A stretch of DNA of 64,000 nucleotides, taken from the NCBI GenBank assembly GCA_018401435.1, contig JAGYJW010000036.1:1-64000 (forward strand), given 5' to 3'. Shown piece by piece: positions 39,533 to 49,471 of this stretch. The DNA is from Deltaproteobacteria bacterium (lineage in GTDB: Bacteria; Myxococcota_A; UBA796; UBA2385). The position numbers were made by a program, and so were the translations under genes. The first letter of the stretch is position 1. Each line of letters opens with the position of its first letter. The notes under the pieces were generated by a model. The model made no database searches. It saw only the letters and a program-made list of their open reading frames with translations, and was not told where the DNA came from.

Positions 39533-42500
39533 ATGAACCGCCCGGCGACCGAGATCTACCGCCCCAAGAACCCGATCCGCATCGTGACGGCCGCGTCCCT
39601 CTTCGACGGGCACGACGCCGCCATCAACGTGATGCGCCGCATCATCCAGGCCTCGGGGGCCGAGGTCATCCACCTGGGCCACAACCGGTCGGTGGGCGAG
39701 ATCGTCGACTGCGCGATCCAAGAAGACGCCCAGGCGGTGGCCATCACCAGCTACCAGGGCGGCCACGTCGAATTCTTCAAATATATGCACGACCTCTTCG
39801 CCCAGCGCGGGGCCGATGTGCAGATCTTCGGCGGCGGCGGCGGCACCATCCTGCCCACCGAGATCGCCGCCCTGCATGCCTATGGCATCAACCGCATCTA
39901 TTCGCCCGACGACGGCCGCGAGCTGGGCCTGCAGGGCATGATCAACGATCTGCTGGAGCGCTGCGACCGCCCCCGACGGGGGGCCGATTGGGCCCCCCAC
40001 CTCGCCCGCCTGCGCCAGGGCGACCCGGCCGACCTCGCCGCCCTGGTGACCATCGCCGAGAACCACCCCGAGGAGGGCGAGGCCCTGCGCCAGGCCCTGG
40101 TGGCCGCCCGGGGCGACCGCCGCGTGCCCGTGCTGGGTGTCACGGGCACCGGCGGCTCTGGCAAGTCCAGCCTGGTGGACGAGCTGGTGCGGCGCTTCCT
40201 GCTCGATCGCGCCGAGGGGCGCATCGCCGTCATCAGCGTAGACCCCAGCAAGCGGCGCACCGGCGGCGCCTTGTTGGGCGACCGCATCCGCATGAATGCC
40301 GCCGACGACCCCCGGGTCTTCGTGCGCTCCCTGGCCACCCGCCAGTCCAACCTCGCGCTGTCGGCCCATGTGCGCCACGCCATCGAGGCCTGCCAGGCCG
40401 CCGACTACGACCTGGTGGTGGTCGAGACCAGCGGCATCGGCCAGTCCGACACCGAGATCACCGAACACGCCGATGTCTCCCTCTATGTGATGACCTCGGA
40501 ATACGGCGCCCAGACCCAGCTCGAAAAGATCGACATGCTCGACTTTGCCGATGTGGTCGCCATCAACAAGTTCGACAAGCGCGGCTCTGAGGACGCCCTG
40601 CGGGATGTGCGCAAGCAGTTCCGCCGCAACCACAGCCGCTTCGGCGACAGCGACGACAGCCTGCCGGTGCTGGGCACCATCGCCTCGCGATTCGCCGACC
40701 CCGGGGTGGACGCCCTCTATGCCTTGCTCATGGACCGCATCGACGCGGTGACCGGCGCGGGCTGGAAGAGCAGCCTGCCCCTGTCGCCGACCGCCACCGA
40801 CCGCCAGGACATCATCCCGCCCCAGCGGGCCCGCTACCTCGCCGAGATCGCCGATACCATCGGCCGCCACGAGGCTGAGGTGGACGCAGCCTGCGCGCTG
40901 GCCCGGCGCCTCTTTCAGCTGGACGGCTGCATCGCCCTGCTGCGGGATAGCGGCAGCCAGGCGGTGGAGATCCCGGCGGGGCCACTGGCCACCCTCGACG
41001 AGGACGGGCCCGAGGTGCACGATCTCGTGCGCCGCTACAACGCGTTGCGGCAGCGCCTGCACCCCGACCACCGCGCCTTGTTGGAGACCTGGCCCGCCAC
41101 CCAGGCGCGCTATGCCGACGATGTCTTCCGCTTCCAGGTGCGGGGCCGCACCCTCGAACAGCCCCTGGTGCGCACCAGCCTGTCGGGCACCCGCATCCCC
41201 AAGGTCGCCCTGCCGCGCCTGTCGGACTGGGGCGATCTGCTGCGCTGGCAGCTTCGCGAGAATGTGCCCGGTGCCTGGCCCTATGCCGCAGGCGTCTTCC
41301 CGCTGAAGCGCGAAGGAGAAGACCCGGCCCGCATGTTTGCCGGCGAGGGGGGCCCCGAGCGCACCAACCGGCGCTTCCACTACCTGTCGCGGGGAATGCC
41401 CGCCAAGCGCTTGTCCACCGCCTTCGACTCGGTGACCCTCTACGGCGAAGACCCCGACCACCGGCCCGATATCTGGGGCAAGGTAGGGAATTCCGGGGTC
41501 AGCGTCTGCTCGCTGGACGACGCCAAGAAGCTCTACTCCGGCTTTGATCTCGCCGACCCCTCCACCTCGGTCAGCATGACCATCAACGGGCCGGCGCCCA
41601 TGCTGCTCGGCTTCTTCATGAACGCCGCCATCGACCAGCAGTGCGAGCGCTACATCCGCGAGAATGGGCTTCTGGAGCAGGTTGAGGCTCGGATGGAGGC
41701 CCTCTTTGCCGAGCGAGGGGCCAAGCGGCCGCGCTACCACGGCGAGCTGCCCGAGGGCCACGACGGCCTGGGCCTGCTGCTGCTGGGCGTCACCGGCGAC
41801 GAGGTCCTGCCCGCCGAGGTCTACGCCCGCATCAAGGCCGACACCCTCAGCCGGGTGCGGGGCACGGTGCAGGCCGACATCCTCAAAGAGGACCAGGCCC
41901 AGAACACCTGCATCTTCTCCACCGAATTCGCCCTGCGCATGATGGGCGACATTCAGGAGTACTTCACCGAAAACAAGATTCGAAACTTCTATTCGGTGAG
42001 CATCAGCGGCTACCACATCGCCGAGGCCGGGGCCAATCCCATCACCCAGCTGGCCTTCACCCTGGCCAATGGCTTCACCTTTGTGGAGTACTACCGGGCC
42101 CGGGGGCTGCAGGTGGACGACTTCGCCGCAAACCTGAGCTTCTTCTTCAGCAATGGCATGGACCCCGAATATAGCGTCATCGGGCGGGTGGCCCGGCGCA
42201 TCTGGGCGCGGGCCATGAAGCTGCTCTATGGGGCCAGCGCCCGCAGCCAGCAGCTGAAGTACCACATCCAGACCAGCGGCCGGTCCCTGCACGCCCAGGA
42301 GATCGCCTTCAACGACATCCGCACGACGCTGCAGGCGCTCTACGCCCTCAACGACAACTGCAATTCGCTGCACACCAACGCCTATGACGAGGCCATCACC
42401 ACCCCCACCGAGGAGTCGGTGCGGCGGGCCCTCGCCATCCAGCTCATCATCAACAAGGAGCTGGGGCTGTCCATGAACGAGAACCCCGTCCAGGGCTCCT

Positions 42501-42958
42501 TCATCATCGAGCAGCTGACCGATGGGGTGGAGGCCGCAGTGCTGGCCGAGTTCCGGCGCCTGTCCGACCGGGGCGGCGTGCTCGGCGCCATGGAGCGCAT
42601 GTACCAGCGCTCTCGCATCCAGGACGAGTCCCTGCACTACGAGACCCTGAAGCACACCGGCGCGCTCCCGGTCATCGGCGTGAACACCTTCTTGGACGAC
42701 CGGGGCTCCCCCACGCGCATCCCCGACGAGGTGATTCGCGCCACCCCCGAAGAGAAGGAGCAGGCCATCGCCGACCGCGACGCCGTCCGCGCCCGCCTGC
42801 CGGCCCGCTCCGCCGCCAGCCTCAAGCGCCTGCAGGCCGCGGCGCTGGCCCAGCAGAACCTCTTCGCAGAGCTGATGGAGGCATGCAAGACCTGCACCCT
42901 CGGTCAGATCTCGACCGCCCTCTACGCCGTGGGTGGCCAATATAGGCGGAACATGTGA
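39533..42958 (+). CDS. icmF: fused B12-dependent acyl-CoA mutase with G-protein chaperone (IcmF type)
   Basis: Protein of 1141 aa combining three parts in IcmF order. The N-terminal adenosylcobalamin-binding domain has [16 protein letters not shown]. The MeaB-like GTPase has the P-loop [21 protein letters not shown] and NKFDKRG. The large TIM-barrel mutase domain contains [24 protein letters not shown] and [16 protein letters not shown]. Known IcmFs interconvert isobutyryl-CoA and n-butyryl-CoA or related branched acyl-CoAs, with GTPase-assisted cofactor loading. GAGGAGG lies 5 bases before ATG 39533. Substrate preference cannot be read here with confidence. Confidence 0.94.
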   Translation: MNRPATEIYRPKNPIRIVTAASLFDGHDAAINVMRRIIQASGAEVIHLGHNRSVGEIVDCAIQEDAQAVAITSYQGGHVEFFKYMHDLFAQRGADVQIFGGGGGTILPTEIAALHAYGINRIYSPDDGRELGLQGMINDLLERCDRPRRGADWAPHLARLRQGDPADLAALVTIAENHPEEGEALRQALVAARGDRRVPVLGVTGTGGSGKSSLVDELVRRFLLDRAEGRIAVISVDPSKRRTGGALLGDRIRMNAADDPRVFVRSLATRQSNLALSAHVRHAIEACQAADYDLVVVETSGIGQSDTEITEHADVSLYVMTSEYGAQTQLEKIDMLDFADVVAINKFDKRGSEDALRDVRKQFRRNHSRFGDSDDSLPVLGTIASRFADPGVDALYALLMDRIDAVTGAGWKSSLPLSPTATDRQDIIPPQRARYLAEIADTIGRHEAEVDAACALARRLFQLDGCIALLRDSGSQAVEIPAGPLATLDEDGPEVHDLVRRYNALRQRLHPDHRALLETWPATQARYADDVFRFQVRGRTLEQPLVRTSLSGTRIPKVALPRLSDWGDLLRWQLRENVPGAWPYAAGVFPLKREGEDPARMFAGEGGPERTNRRFHYLSRGMPAKRLSTAFDSVTLYGEDPDHRPDIWGKVGNSGVSVCSLDDAKKLYSGFDLADPSTSVSMTINGPAPMLLGFFMNAAIDQQCERYIRENGLLEQVEARMEALFAERGAKRPRYHGELPEGHDGLGLLLLGVTGDEVLPAEVYARIKADTLSRVRGTVQADILKEDQAQNTCIFSTEFALRMMGDIQEYFTENKIRNFYSVSISGYHIAEAGANPITQLAFTLANGFTFVEYYRARGLQVDDFAANLSFFFSNGMDPEYSVIGRVARRIWARAMKLLYGASARSQQLKYHIQTSGRSLHAQEIAFNDIRTTLQALYALNDNCNSLHTNAYDEAITTPTEESVRRALAIQLIINKELGLSMNENPVQGSFIIEQLTDGVEAAVLAEFRRLSDRGGVLGAMERMYQRSRIQDESLHYETLKHTGALPVIGVNTFLDDRGSPTRIPDEVIRATPEEKEQAIADRDAVRARLPARSAASLKRLQAAALAQQNLFAELMEACKTCTLGQISTALYAVGGQYRRNM

Positions 42959-43019
42959 CGTGACGGCCAACAGGCGGGGGGCGAGCTTGCCCGCCGCGAC
43001 TGGAGTCATCGGGGTCCGG

Positions 43020-44759
43020 ATGGCAGGCACACGCATTGGCCAGCGCATCGGCCCCTTCGAGCTGGCCGAGCGACTTGACGGCGACGGCAGCGCCGCCCTC
43101 TACCGCGCCGTGCGTCCGGCGGGCTCCCGCGAGCCCCGGGTGGTGGCCATCCGCGTCGCCGACGACCCCCGGGATGAGCGCGCGGCGGCCTGGATTCGCA
43201 ACGAATACGACGTCCTGCGGGCCTTGTCGGAGCCCGCACACCCCGCCATCCTGCGCCCCTATGGCTACTACGCCTCCCAGGTGGCCGTGGCCATGGAAGA
43301 CATCGACGGGGTGACCCTGGCCGACGCCCTGCGCCTGCGCCAGGCCGGGCGGGTGCCCATCGACGCCGCCACCGCCGTGGACATCCTGCTCAACCTCGCC
43401 CAGGCCCTGCGCCACGCGCACAGCACCTCGGGCCCGGGCGGTCTGATCATGCACGGGCACCTCAATCCGGACCGGGTGCAGCTCACCCGCAACGGCCAGG
43501 TCAAGGTGCTGGGCTTCGGGCGCGCGGCCCCCCGGCGGGTGCCCAGCTACACACCGCCCGAACAGGCCGCGGGCGCCTTCCTCGACGCCCGCAGCGACCA
43601 GTGGGCCTTGGGCTCGCTGGGCATCGAGATGCTGCTGGGCCAGGCCCTCTACAGCAATACGACCGATCCCACGGCCGAGGCCCTCTCGGGCCGGGTGGGG
43701 CCGTGGCTGGACCGCCTGGAGCGCCGCTGGCCCGAGGTCTGCCGCGTCCTGGCCCGCTGTCTCGCCCCCGCGGCCGGCGACCGCTACGAGCGCGAGGCCG
43801 ACCTGGTGCACGACCTGCTCACGGCCGGCCGCACCATTGGCGGGCGGGCCGATGTGACCGCCCTGGCCTCTCGGGTGGCCGCCTTGCTGCCGCCGCCCGA
43901 GGCCCCGGTCCAGAGCCCCGCCCCCACCGAGGGCATGCCCCAGGTCAAGAGCGCCGCCGAACCCAAGGTGGACAGCACCCTGGTCCCCCTCGAAGACGAT
44001 ATCGACCCCGACTCCGCGCGGCGCGCGGCCCAGCGCCTGGGCCAGGAGCCCCGCCGGCTGCAGGATCAGCCCGAGCATCCCGCCCTGCGGCGGGCCCAGC
44101 AGCGCGCCCTGTTGGCCCCCCCCGAGGCCCTTCAGGCGCCCGCGCCGGCCCCCGCGCCCGCGCCGGCGACGGCCCATGTGCACCTGCCCATGCCCATCTT
44201 GGTGGACCGCAGCCGCTTGGAGGAGGAGATCACCGACCCGGCGCCGGGCGCCCTGTTGGAGACCCTGCCCGCCGACGCCGCGCCCCCGCGGCCCCCGACC
44301 GTCGCCAAGGCCCCGGCCCAGATCAGCGCGCCAGAGCCCGACAGCGAATCCCATACGCCGGTGTCCATGGACCTGCCCCGCATCGACGAGGGCCTGGACC
44401 CGGCGCCACCCCGGCGGGCGCCGGCCCCACCCGACGAGGGGGACGACGTCTTGGAGGGCCTGGGCCTGGGGGTGGGGCCCGCGCCCGCCCGCGACCCGGA
44501 AGAGGAGCAGACCCTCAGCCCCGATGTGGACCCCGCCGAAGAGGAGCCCGAGACCCACGATCTCGACCCGGTGGACCCCGGCGCCATCGCCCCGGGCGGG
44601 CCCGACTCCGACGAGGAGCCCCTCGACGAAAATGCGCCCCCCAACCTCGTCTCTGCGCAGATCACCGAGGGCCTGCGCCTGACCGAGCTGCTCGCGGTGG
44701 TGATGATGGCCCTGCTGCTGATCATGGGCCTGTCCTTCGTGGCCTGGCGCTTCTTCTGA
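43020..44759 (+). CDS. tail-anchored Ser/Thr pseudokinase
   Basis: Protein of 579 aa. Residues 7-280 keep the Hanks kinase scaffold (IGPFELAERLDGDG, SDQWALGSLGIEMLLGQ), but key residues are lost: the beta-3 lysine is Arg45 (VAIRVAD), the catalytic loop reads HGHLNP (His147 and Asn149 replace Asp and Lys), and DFG is GFG (Gly165). After about 270 Pro/Ala/Asp/Glu-rich residues there is a C-terminal transmembrane helix (LLAVVMMALLLIMGLSFVAW) with few residues beyond it. It is probably a scaffold or regulator. The MBL gene begins 3 bases after its stop. Confidence 0.87.
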   Translation: MAGTRIGQRIGPFELAERLDGDGSAALYRAVRPAGSREPRVVAIRVADDPRDERAAAWIRNEYDVLRALSEPAHPAILRPYGYYASQVAVAMEDIDGVTLADALRLRQAGRVPIDAATAVDILLNLAQALRHAHSTSGPGGLIMHGHLNPDRVQLTRNGQVKVLGFGRAAPRRVPSYTPPEQAAGAFLDARSDQWALGSLGIEMLLGQALYSNTTDPTAEALSGRVGPWLDRLERRWPEVCRVLARCLAPAAGDRYEREADLVHDLLTAGRTIGGRADVTALASRVAALLPPPEAPVQSPAPTEGMPQVKSAAEPKVDSTLVPLEDDIDPDSARRAAQRLGQEPRRLQDQPEHPALRRAQQRALLAPPEALQAPAPAPAPAPATAHVHLPMPILVDRSRLEEEITDPAPGALLETLPADAAPPRPPTVAKAPAQISAPEPDSESHTPVSMDLPRIDEGLDPAPPRRAPAPPDEGDDVLEGLGLGVGPAPARDPEEEQTLSPDVDPAEEEPETHDLDPVDPGAIAPGGPDSDEEPLDENAPPNLVSAQITEGLRLTELLAVVMMALLLIMGLSFVAWRFF

Positions 44760-44761
44760 GC

Positions 44762-45588
<827 letters not shown>

Positions 45589-45592
<4 letters not shown>

Positions 45593-46248
45593 GGGGCTGG
45601 CTCGTCACCGGCACCGACACCGAGGTGGGCAAGACCGTCGCCACGGCCGCCCTGGCCGCCGCCTTGCGGGCGCGGGGTCATCGGGTGCGGGCGCTGAAGT
45701 CCCTGGCCACCGGGGGGCCGGCGCCGGGCGAAGACGCGACCCTGCTGGGCCTTGCCGCACAGCACGAACCCAGTGTATATGCCTGTTTTCACGAACCGGC
45801 CGCGCCACTGCGCGCCGCCAGGCAGCAAGGCCTGCAGGTCAATGGCGACGACCTGGTTCGGTGGATTCGCGCCCAGGCCAGCCCCGGCTTCACCCTGGTG
45901 GAGGGCGTGGGTGGCTGGCGGGTGCCCCTGGCGCCGGGGCTATCCGTGCGGGAGCTGGCCCAGGCCCTGGACCTGCCCGTGCTCGTGGTGGCCGCCAACC
46001 GCCTGGGCGTCCTCAACCACAGCCTGCTCACCGTGGAGTCCATCCAGGCGGCCGGCTGCCGGGTGGCGGGCCTGATCCTCAACCGGATCCAGCAGCCACA
46101 AAGCCCGCTGATGGCCTGGAATGCCGAGGATCTTCGCGAGCAGCTGGGGCCCGACCTGCCGCTGCTGCAGCTGGGCCCGGTGCAGCTGCCCGAGGGCCTG
46201 GCTGCCGCGGGCACAGCCTGGCTGGGGCCGCTGGGCGTCGGGCCCTGA
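45589..46248 (+). CDS. bioD: dethiobiotin synthetase
   Basis: ATP-dependent ligase closing the ureido ring in biotin synthesis. 219 aa. The P-loop is GTDTEVGKT (residues 8-16), followed by LKSLATGG and LVEGVGGWRVPL. ATGA overlap with the MBL gene. No other bio genes are in the window, and the region between residues 60-80 is diverged, but the fold and P-loop are clear. Confidence 0.9.
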
Positions 46249-46256
46249 CCGCCGGG

Positions 46257-46889
46257 TCAGGACCCCGGTGGCTCAGCGGCCTCGCCGGCGTCGGGGTCGG
46301 CCTGGGCCGCCTCGCGGGCGAGCCTGCGCCTGCGCAGCACCCGCCACAGAACCAGGCCGATCAGGCTGGCAAAGAGCACCGTGCCCACGATGCGGAAATT
46401 GTCGAGAAAGACCACCACACGCCCGAGGTCGTCGGCAAAGACCCGGCCCAGGGTGATGAAGACCCCCACGGTGATCCAGGCCGCCAGCCCGTCGATCACC
46501 AGGAAGCGGGGCAGGCTGATGCCGCTGGCCCCGGCAAAGAAGAAGGCGGGCAGGCGCATGCCGGGCACATTGCGGGCGATGGCGATGGCCCAGGGCCCAT
46601 AGCGCCGGTAGAAGCGCTCGATGCGCTCGATGTCTTCGGTGCCGACCAGCTTGGCGATGAAGCCGCGGGGGTGCAGCCCCACCCGACGGCCAAAGGTCCA
46701 GGAGATCACATCCCCGCCGACCACCCCGATATAGCCAACCACGATGGCCGCCGGCAGGGAGGCGTGGCCTGTGACGGTCAATACGCCCGCCACCAGCAGG
46801 CTGACGTCTTCGGGGATGGGCAAACCAAAGGGCGTGAGGATCAACGCCAGGAATACGGCCACCAGCCCATAGCGCAACAGGGTGTCCAA
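46257..46889 (-). CDS. DedA-family membrane protein
   Basis: Inner-membrane protein of 210 aa. Hallmarks of DedA/SNARE-associated proteins are seen: a reentrant region with PIPEDVSLLVAGV and GDVISWTFGRRVG, then FYRRYGPWAIAIARNVPGMR and several hydrophobic helices. DedA proteins act as undecaprenyl-phosphate or phospholipid flippases. Convergent with bioD by 8 bases. Confidence 0.92.
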   Translation of the reverse strand: MDTLLRYGLVAVFLALILTPFGLPIPEDVSLLVAGVLTVTGHASLPAAIVVGYIGVVGGDVISWTFGRRVGLHPRGFIAKLVGTEDIERIERFYRRYGPWAIAIARNVPGMRLPAFFFAGASGISLPRFLVIDGLAAWITVGVFITLGRVFADDLGRVVVFLDNFRIVGTVLFASLIGLVLWRVLRRRRLAREAAQADPDAGEAAEPPGS

Positions 46890-47038
46890 GCGGTGGCTCC
46901 TCGCTTCACAGCCCCCTATCCACCCCCGCCGGTCCTCGCCTCACAGCGGGGGCGGGCCCAATGGGGGGGGCGCGCATCTTGACCAGCCTTGACCTTCGCA
47001 CCGTTGCCCCGATCGGCGAGAGCGGGAAGGATTCATCG

Positions 47039-47503
47039 ATGTGGATTGTCCCCTGTGCGCAGCCTGAAGACACCCGCGCCCTGGGCCGCGCCCTGGGGGA
47101 GAGCCTGGCGGGCCCCCTGTGCCTGTCGCTGGAGGGCGACCTGGGTGCGGGCAAGACCTGCTTCGCCCAAGGAGCCGGCGACGGTCTGCAGGTGCAAGAA
47201 GCCGTCGTCAGCCCCACCTTCGTCCTGGTCGCCGAATATGAAGGCAGGCTGCCCCTTCTCCACGCCGACTGCTACCGGCTGGAGGCCGCGGACGCCGCTG
47301 GAATCGGCCTGGAGGAGGCGCTGGAGACCTGGCCGGGCCTGGCCCTGGTGGAGTGGGCCGAGCGCCTGCCCGGCCTGCTGCCCCTCGACCACATCCAGCT
47401 GCGCCTGAACATCGCCGCCCCGGGCCGGCAGGTGCAGATCCGCGCCCATGGCCCCCGCGCGACGGCCGCGCTGGCCGCCTGGAGGGCCGCGCTTGGCCGC
47501 TGA
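47039..47503 (+). CDS. tsaE: tRNA threonylcarbamoyladenosine biosynthesis ATPase TsaE
   Basis: ATPase of 154 aa that assists TsaD/TsaB in making t6A. P-loop LEGDLGAGKTCFAQG, then VVSPTFVLVAEY and LLHADCYRLE. The ATG 47039 gives the family's start and has GGAAGG upstream; the frame extends further upstream without useful protein. Its 3' end overlaps the ComEA-like gene. Confidence 0.95.
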   Translation: MWIVPCAQPEDTRALGRALGESLAGPLCLSLEGDLGAGKTCFAQGAGDGLQVQEAVVSPTFVLVAEYEGRLPLLHADCYRLEAADAAGIGLEEALETWPGLALVEWAERLPGLLPLDHIQLRLNIAAPGRQVQIRAHGPRATAALAAWRAALGR

Positions 47504-48092
47504 CGCCCCCCGCTTTCGGCGTCCGGGCCGCGCCCCTCCCGAGGTGGCGGGTCGGCTGCGGGCCATGGCGCTGCTGCTGGCCTTGGCGGCGGGCATGCTG
47601 GCGGCCACCCGCCTGTTCAGCCCGGCCCCCGCGCCCCCGCCCGAACGCCGGGTGGTCGAGGTGCGCGGCGCGGTCCCGCAGCCCGGCTTTCACGCCCTCG
47701 CCGGGCCCCTCACCGTGCACGCGGCCTTGCGGGCCGCCGGGGCCGACCCAGCCGGCCAGGTGGACGCCGCCTTGTCGCCGGGCACCCGCATCCGGCTGTC
47801 CGAGGCCGGCGAGCTGCGCTTGGAGCCCATGGACGACCTGCTGGTGGTGGGCCTGCCGGTCGACATCAACCGTGCCAGCGCCCGGGCCCTCACCGCGATC
47901 CCCGGCATCGGCGACCGCCGGGCAGCCGACATCGTGGCCAGCCGCGACGCCGACGGCCCCTACCGCTCCGTGGACGACCTGGCCCGGGTCAAGGGCATCG
48001 GCCCGGCAACCGTCGAGGATCTCCGCCCCTTTCTGGTGGCGGGCCCAGCCGATCAGGCGGCGTCCACCACCCGCAGCGCGCGCGCCCCCTGA
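47493..48092 (+). CDS. ComEA-like helix-hairpin-helix protein
   Basis: Protein of about 199 aa: transmembrane segment (ALLLALAAGMLAATRLF), SLBB-like segment (VVEVRGAVPQPGFHAL) and a C-terminal tandem helix-hairpin-helix (VDINRASARALTAIPGIGDR then DDLARVKGIGPATVEDL). In competence systems ComEA binds DNA in the periplasm. The TTG start at 47493 has GGAGGG 7 bases upstream; ATG 47448 is an alternative. Convergent with truB, overlapping 40 bases. Confidence 0.82.
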   Translation: MAADAPRFRRPGRAPPEVAGRLRAMALLLALAAGMLAATRLFSPAPAPPPERRVVEVRGAVPQPGFHALAGPLTVHAALRAAGADPAGQVDAALSPGTRIRLSEAGELRLEPMDDLLVVGLPVDINRASARALTAIPGIGDRRAADIVASRDADGPYRSVDDLARVKGIGPATVEDLRPFLVAGPADQAASTTRSARAP

Positions 48093-49015
48093 TCCTCCAG
48101 AACGGCCAGGGCCAGCAGCTCTTCGCCGCCCATCACCCGGTATCGGCCGCCCAGCTCCACCCCGGCCGGCGGGCCGGGCACGCCGCCGCCGCTGCGCACC
48201 CGGGCGCGCAGGGCCTCGGGCACATCCACGGCGGGCAGGTGATCCAGGGCTTGGGCGGGGCTGAGCAGCCAAGGCATCAGCTCGCGCCGCACCAGGTCCC
48301 GGGGCCGCCAGGGCATGCGCTCGGCGCCGCGGGCCGGCCGCAGCACCTTGCGCCAGTCGGGGTCGCCGCTCACAATCTCCGACAGGCGCGGGAAGTCCAG
48401 GGCGGCGGACTCCAAGAAGGGGCCGCTGCGCAACCGGCGCAAGGCCGACAGGTGACCGGCGCTGCCCAGGGCCTCGGCGATCTCGACCGCCAGCACCCGC
48501 GCATAGGTGCCGCGCCCGCAGTGGATCTCCACGCGCAGCCAGTCGGGCCCCCGATCGACCAGGTCGATGCGGTCGATGCGAATGGGCCGGGCGGCGGCCT
48601 CCACCTCTTCTCCGGCGCGGGCATAGGCGTAGAGCGGGCGGCCGTTGACCTTGACCGCGCTGTGGCGGGGCGGCACCTGCTGCCGGATGCCAGCAAAGCC
48701 CGCCAGGACATCGAGGATGCGGGCCTCATCCAAGTCCGGAATGGGCGCAGTACGCCCGATCTCGCCGGTTGGGTCGCCGGTGTCCGTCTCGGCCCCCAGC
48801 TGGATGGTGGCGTCGTAGATCTTGACGCCCTCGTCCAGGTACTGGATCAGCCGGGTCGCCGGACCCAGGGCCAGGGGGAGCACGCCGGTCGCAAAGGGAT
48901 CGAGGGTGCCGGTGTGGCCCACCTTCTTGATGCCGAGCACCGCACGCAGCACCGCCACCACATCGTGGCTGGTGATGCCCACCGGCTTGTCCATCACCAG
49001 GAAGGCGGGCTTCAC
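48053..49015 (-). CDS. truB: tRNA pseudouridine(55) synthase
   Basis: Forms pseudouridine at position 55 of the T-loop. 320 aa. The catalytic Asp lies in VGHTGTLDPFATGVLPLALG, with RHSAVKVNGRPLYAYAR and VEIHCGRGTYARVLAVEI following. The start is GTG 49015, overlapping rbfA's stop as GTGA, which matches the usual rbfA-truB pairing. Confidence 0.96.
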   Translation of the reverse strand: MKPAFLVMDKPVGITSHDVVAVLRAVLGIKKVGHTGTLDPFATGVLPLALGPATRLIQYLDEGVKIYDATIQLGAETDTGDPTGEIGRTAPIPDLDEARILDVLAGFAGIRQQVPPRHSAVKVNGRPLYAYARAGEEVEAAARPIRIDRIDLVDRGPDWLRVEIHCGRGTYARVLAVEIAEALGSAGHLSALRRLRSGPFLESAALDFPRLSEIVSGDPDWRKVLRPARGAERMPWRPRDLVRRELMPWLLSPAQALDHLPAVDVPEALRARVRSGGGVPGPPAGVELGGRYRVMGGEELLALAVLEDQGARALRVVDAA

Positions 49016-49440
49016 GACACCGCCCCGTCCTCGGTGGCCTCATCCGAGGTGTCTTCGCCGTCGCCGACGGTGCGACCCCCATCGCCCGCAGCCCGGTCTT
49101 CGATCATCTTGTCCAGCACACCGGTGATGTGCATGGCCTCGTCGAGGTGGGTGTCGAGGTGGAAGCGCAGCTCGGGCACATAGCGCAGGTGAACGCGGTT
49201 CCCGAGCTCGCGGCGGAGGTAGCCCGAGGCCGACTGCAGGCCCTGCACGATCTCTTCGGGGTCGCCCTGCCCGCCCAGCGGGATGAAATTCACCCGCGCC
49301 AGGCGCAGGTCATCGGTCATCCGCACCGAGGTGAGGGTGATCTGGCCCACCCGGGGGTCGCGCAGACCCTCGCGGAGGATCTGGGACAGGGCGGCGGTGA
49401 TCTCGCCAGCGACGCGGTCGGGACGGTTGGGAGCGCTCAT
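49012..49440 (-). CDS. rbfA: 30S ribosome-binding factor RbfA
   Basis: Late 30S maturation factor, 142 aa. KH-like fold with RVAGEITAALSQILREGLRD, VGQITLTSVRMTDDLRLARV and YLRRELGNRVHLRYVPELRF. An acidic C-terminal tail (EDTSDEATEDG) extends past the core. Coupled to truB by GTGA. Confidence 0.95.
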   Translation of the reverse strand: MSAPNRPDRVAGEITAALSQILREGLRDPRVGQITLTSVRMTDDLRLARVNFIPLGGQGDPEEIVQGLQSASGYLRRELGNRVHLRYVPELRFHLDTHLDEAMHITGVLDKMIEDRAAGDGGRTVGDGEDTSDEATEDGAVS

Positions 49441-49471
49441 GGCGACGGCCTATGGACACCGCCAGCCCCTG

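Noticed and set aside
39344-43048. Long open frames antisense to real genes (for example opposite icmF, secA and the histidine kinase)
   Set aside because: GC-rich codon bias leaves antisense frames open; they lack recognisable protein motifs and ribosome binding sites, and the sense strand has strong homology.
47448-47492. ATG 47448 as start of the ComEA-like gene
   Set aside because: It overlaps tsaE by 56 bases, while TTG 47493 has GGAGGG at good distance; kept as an alternative only.
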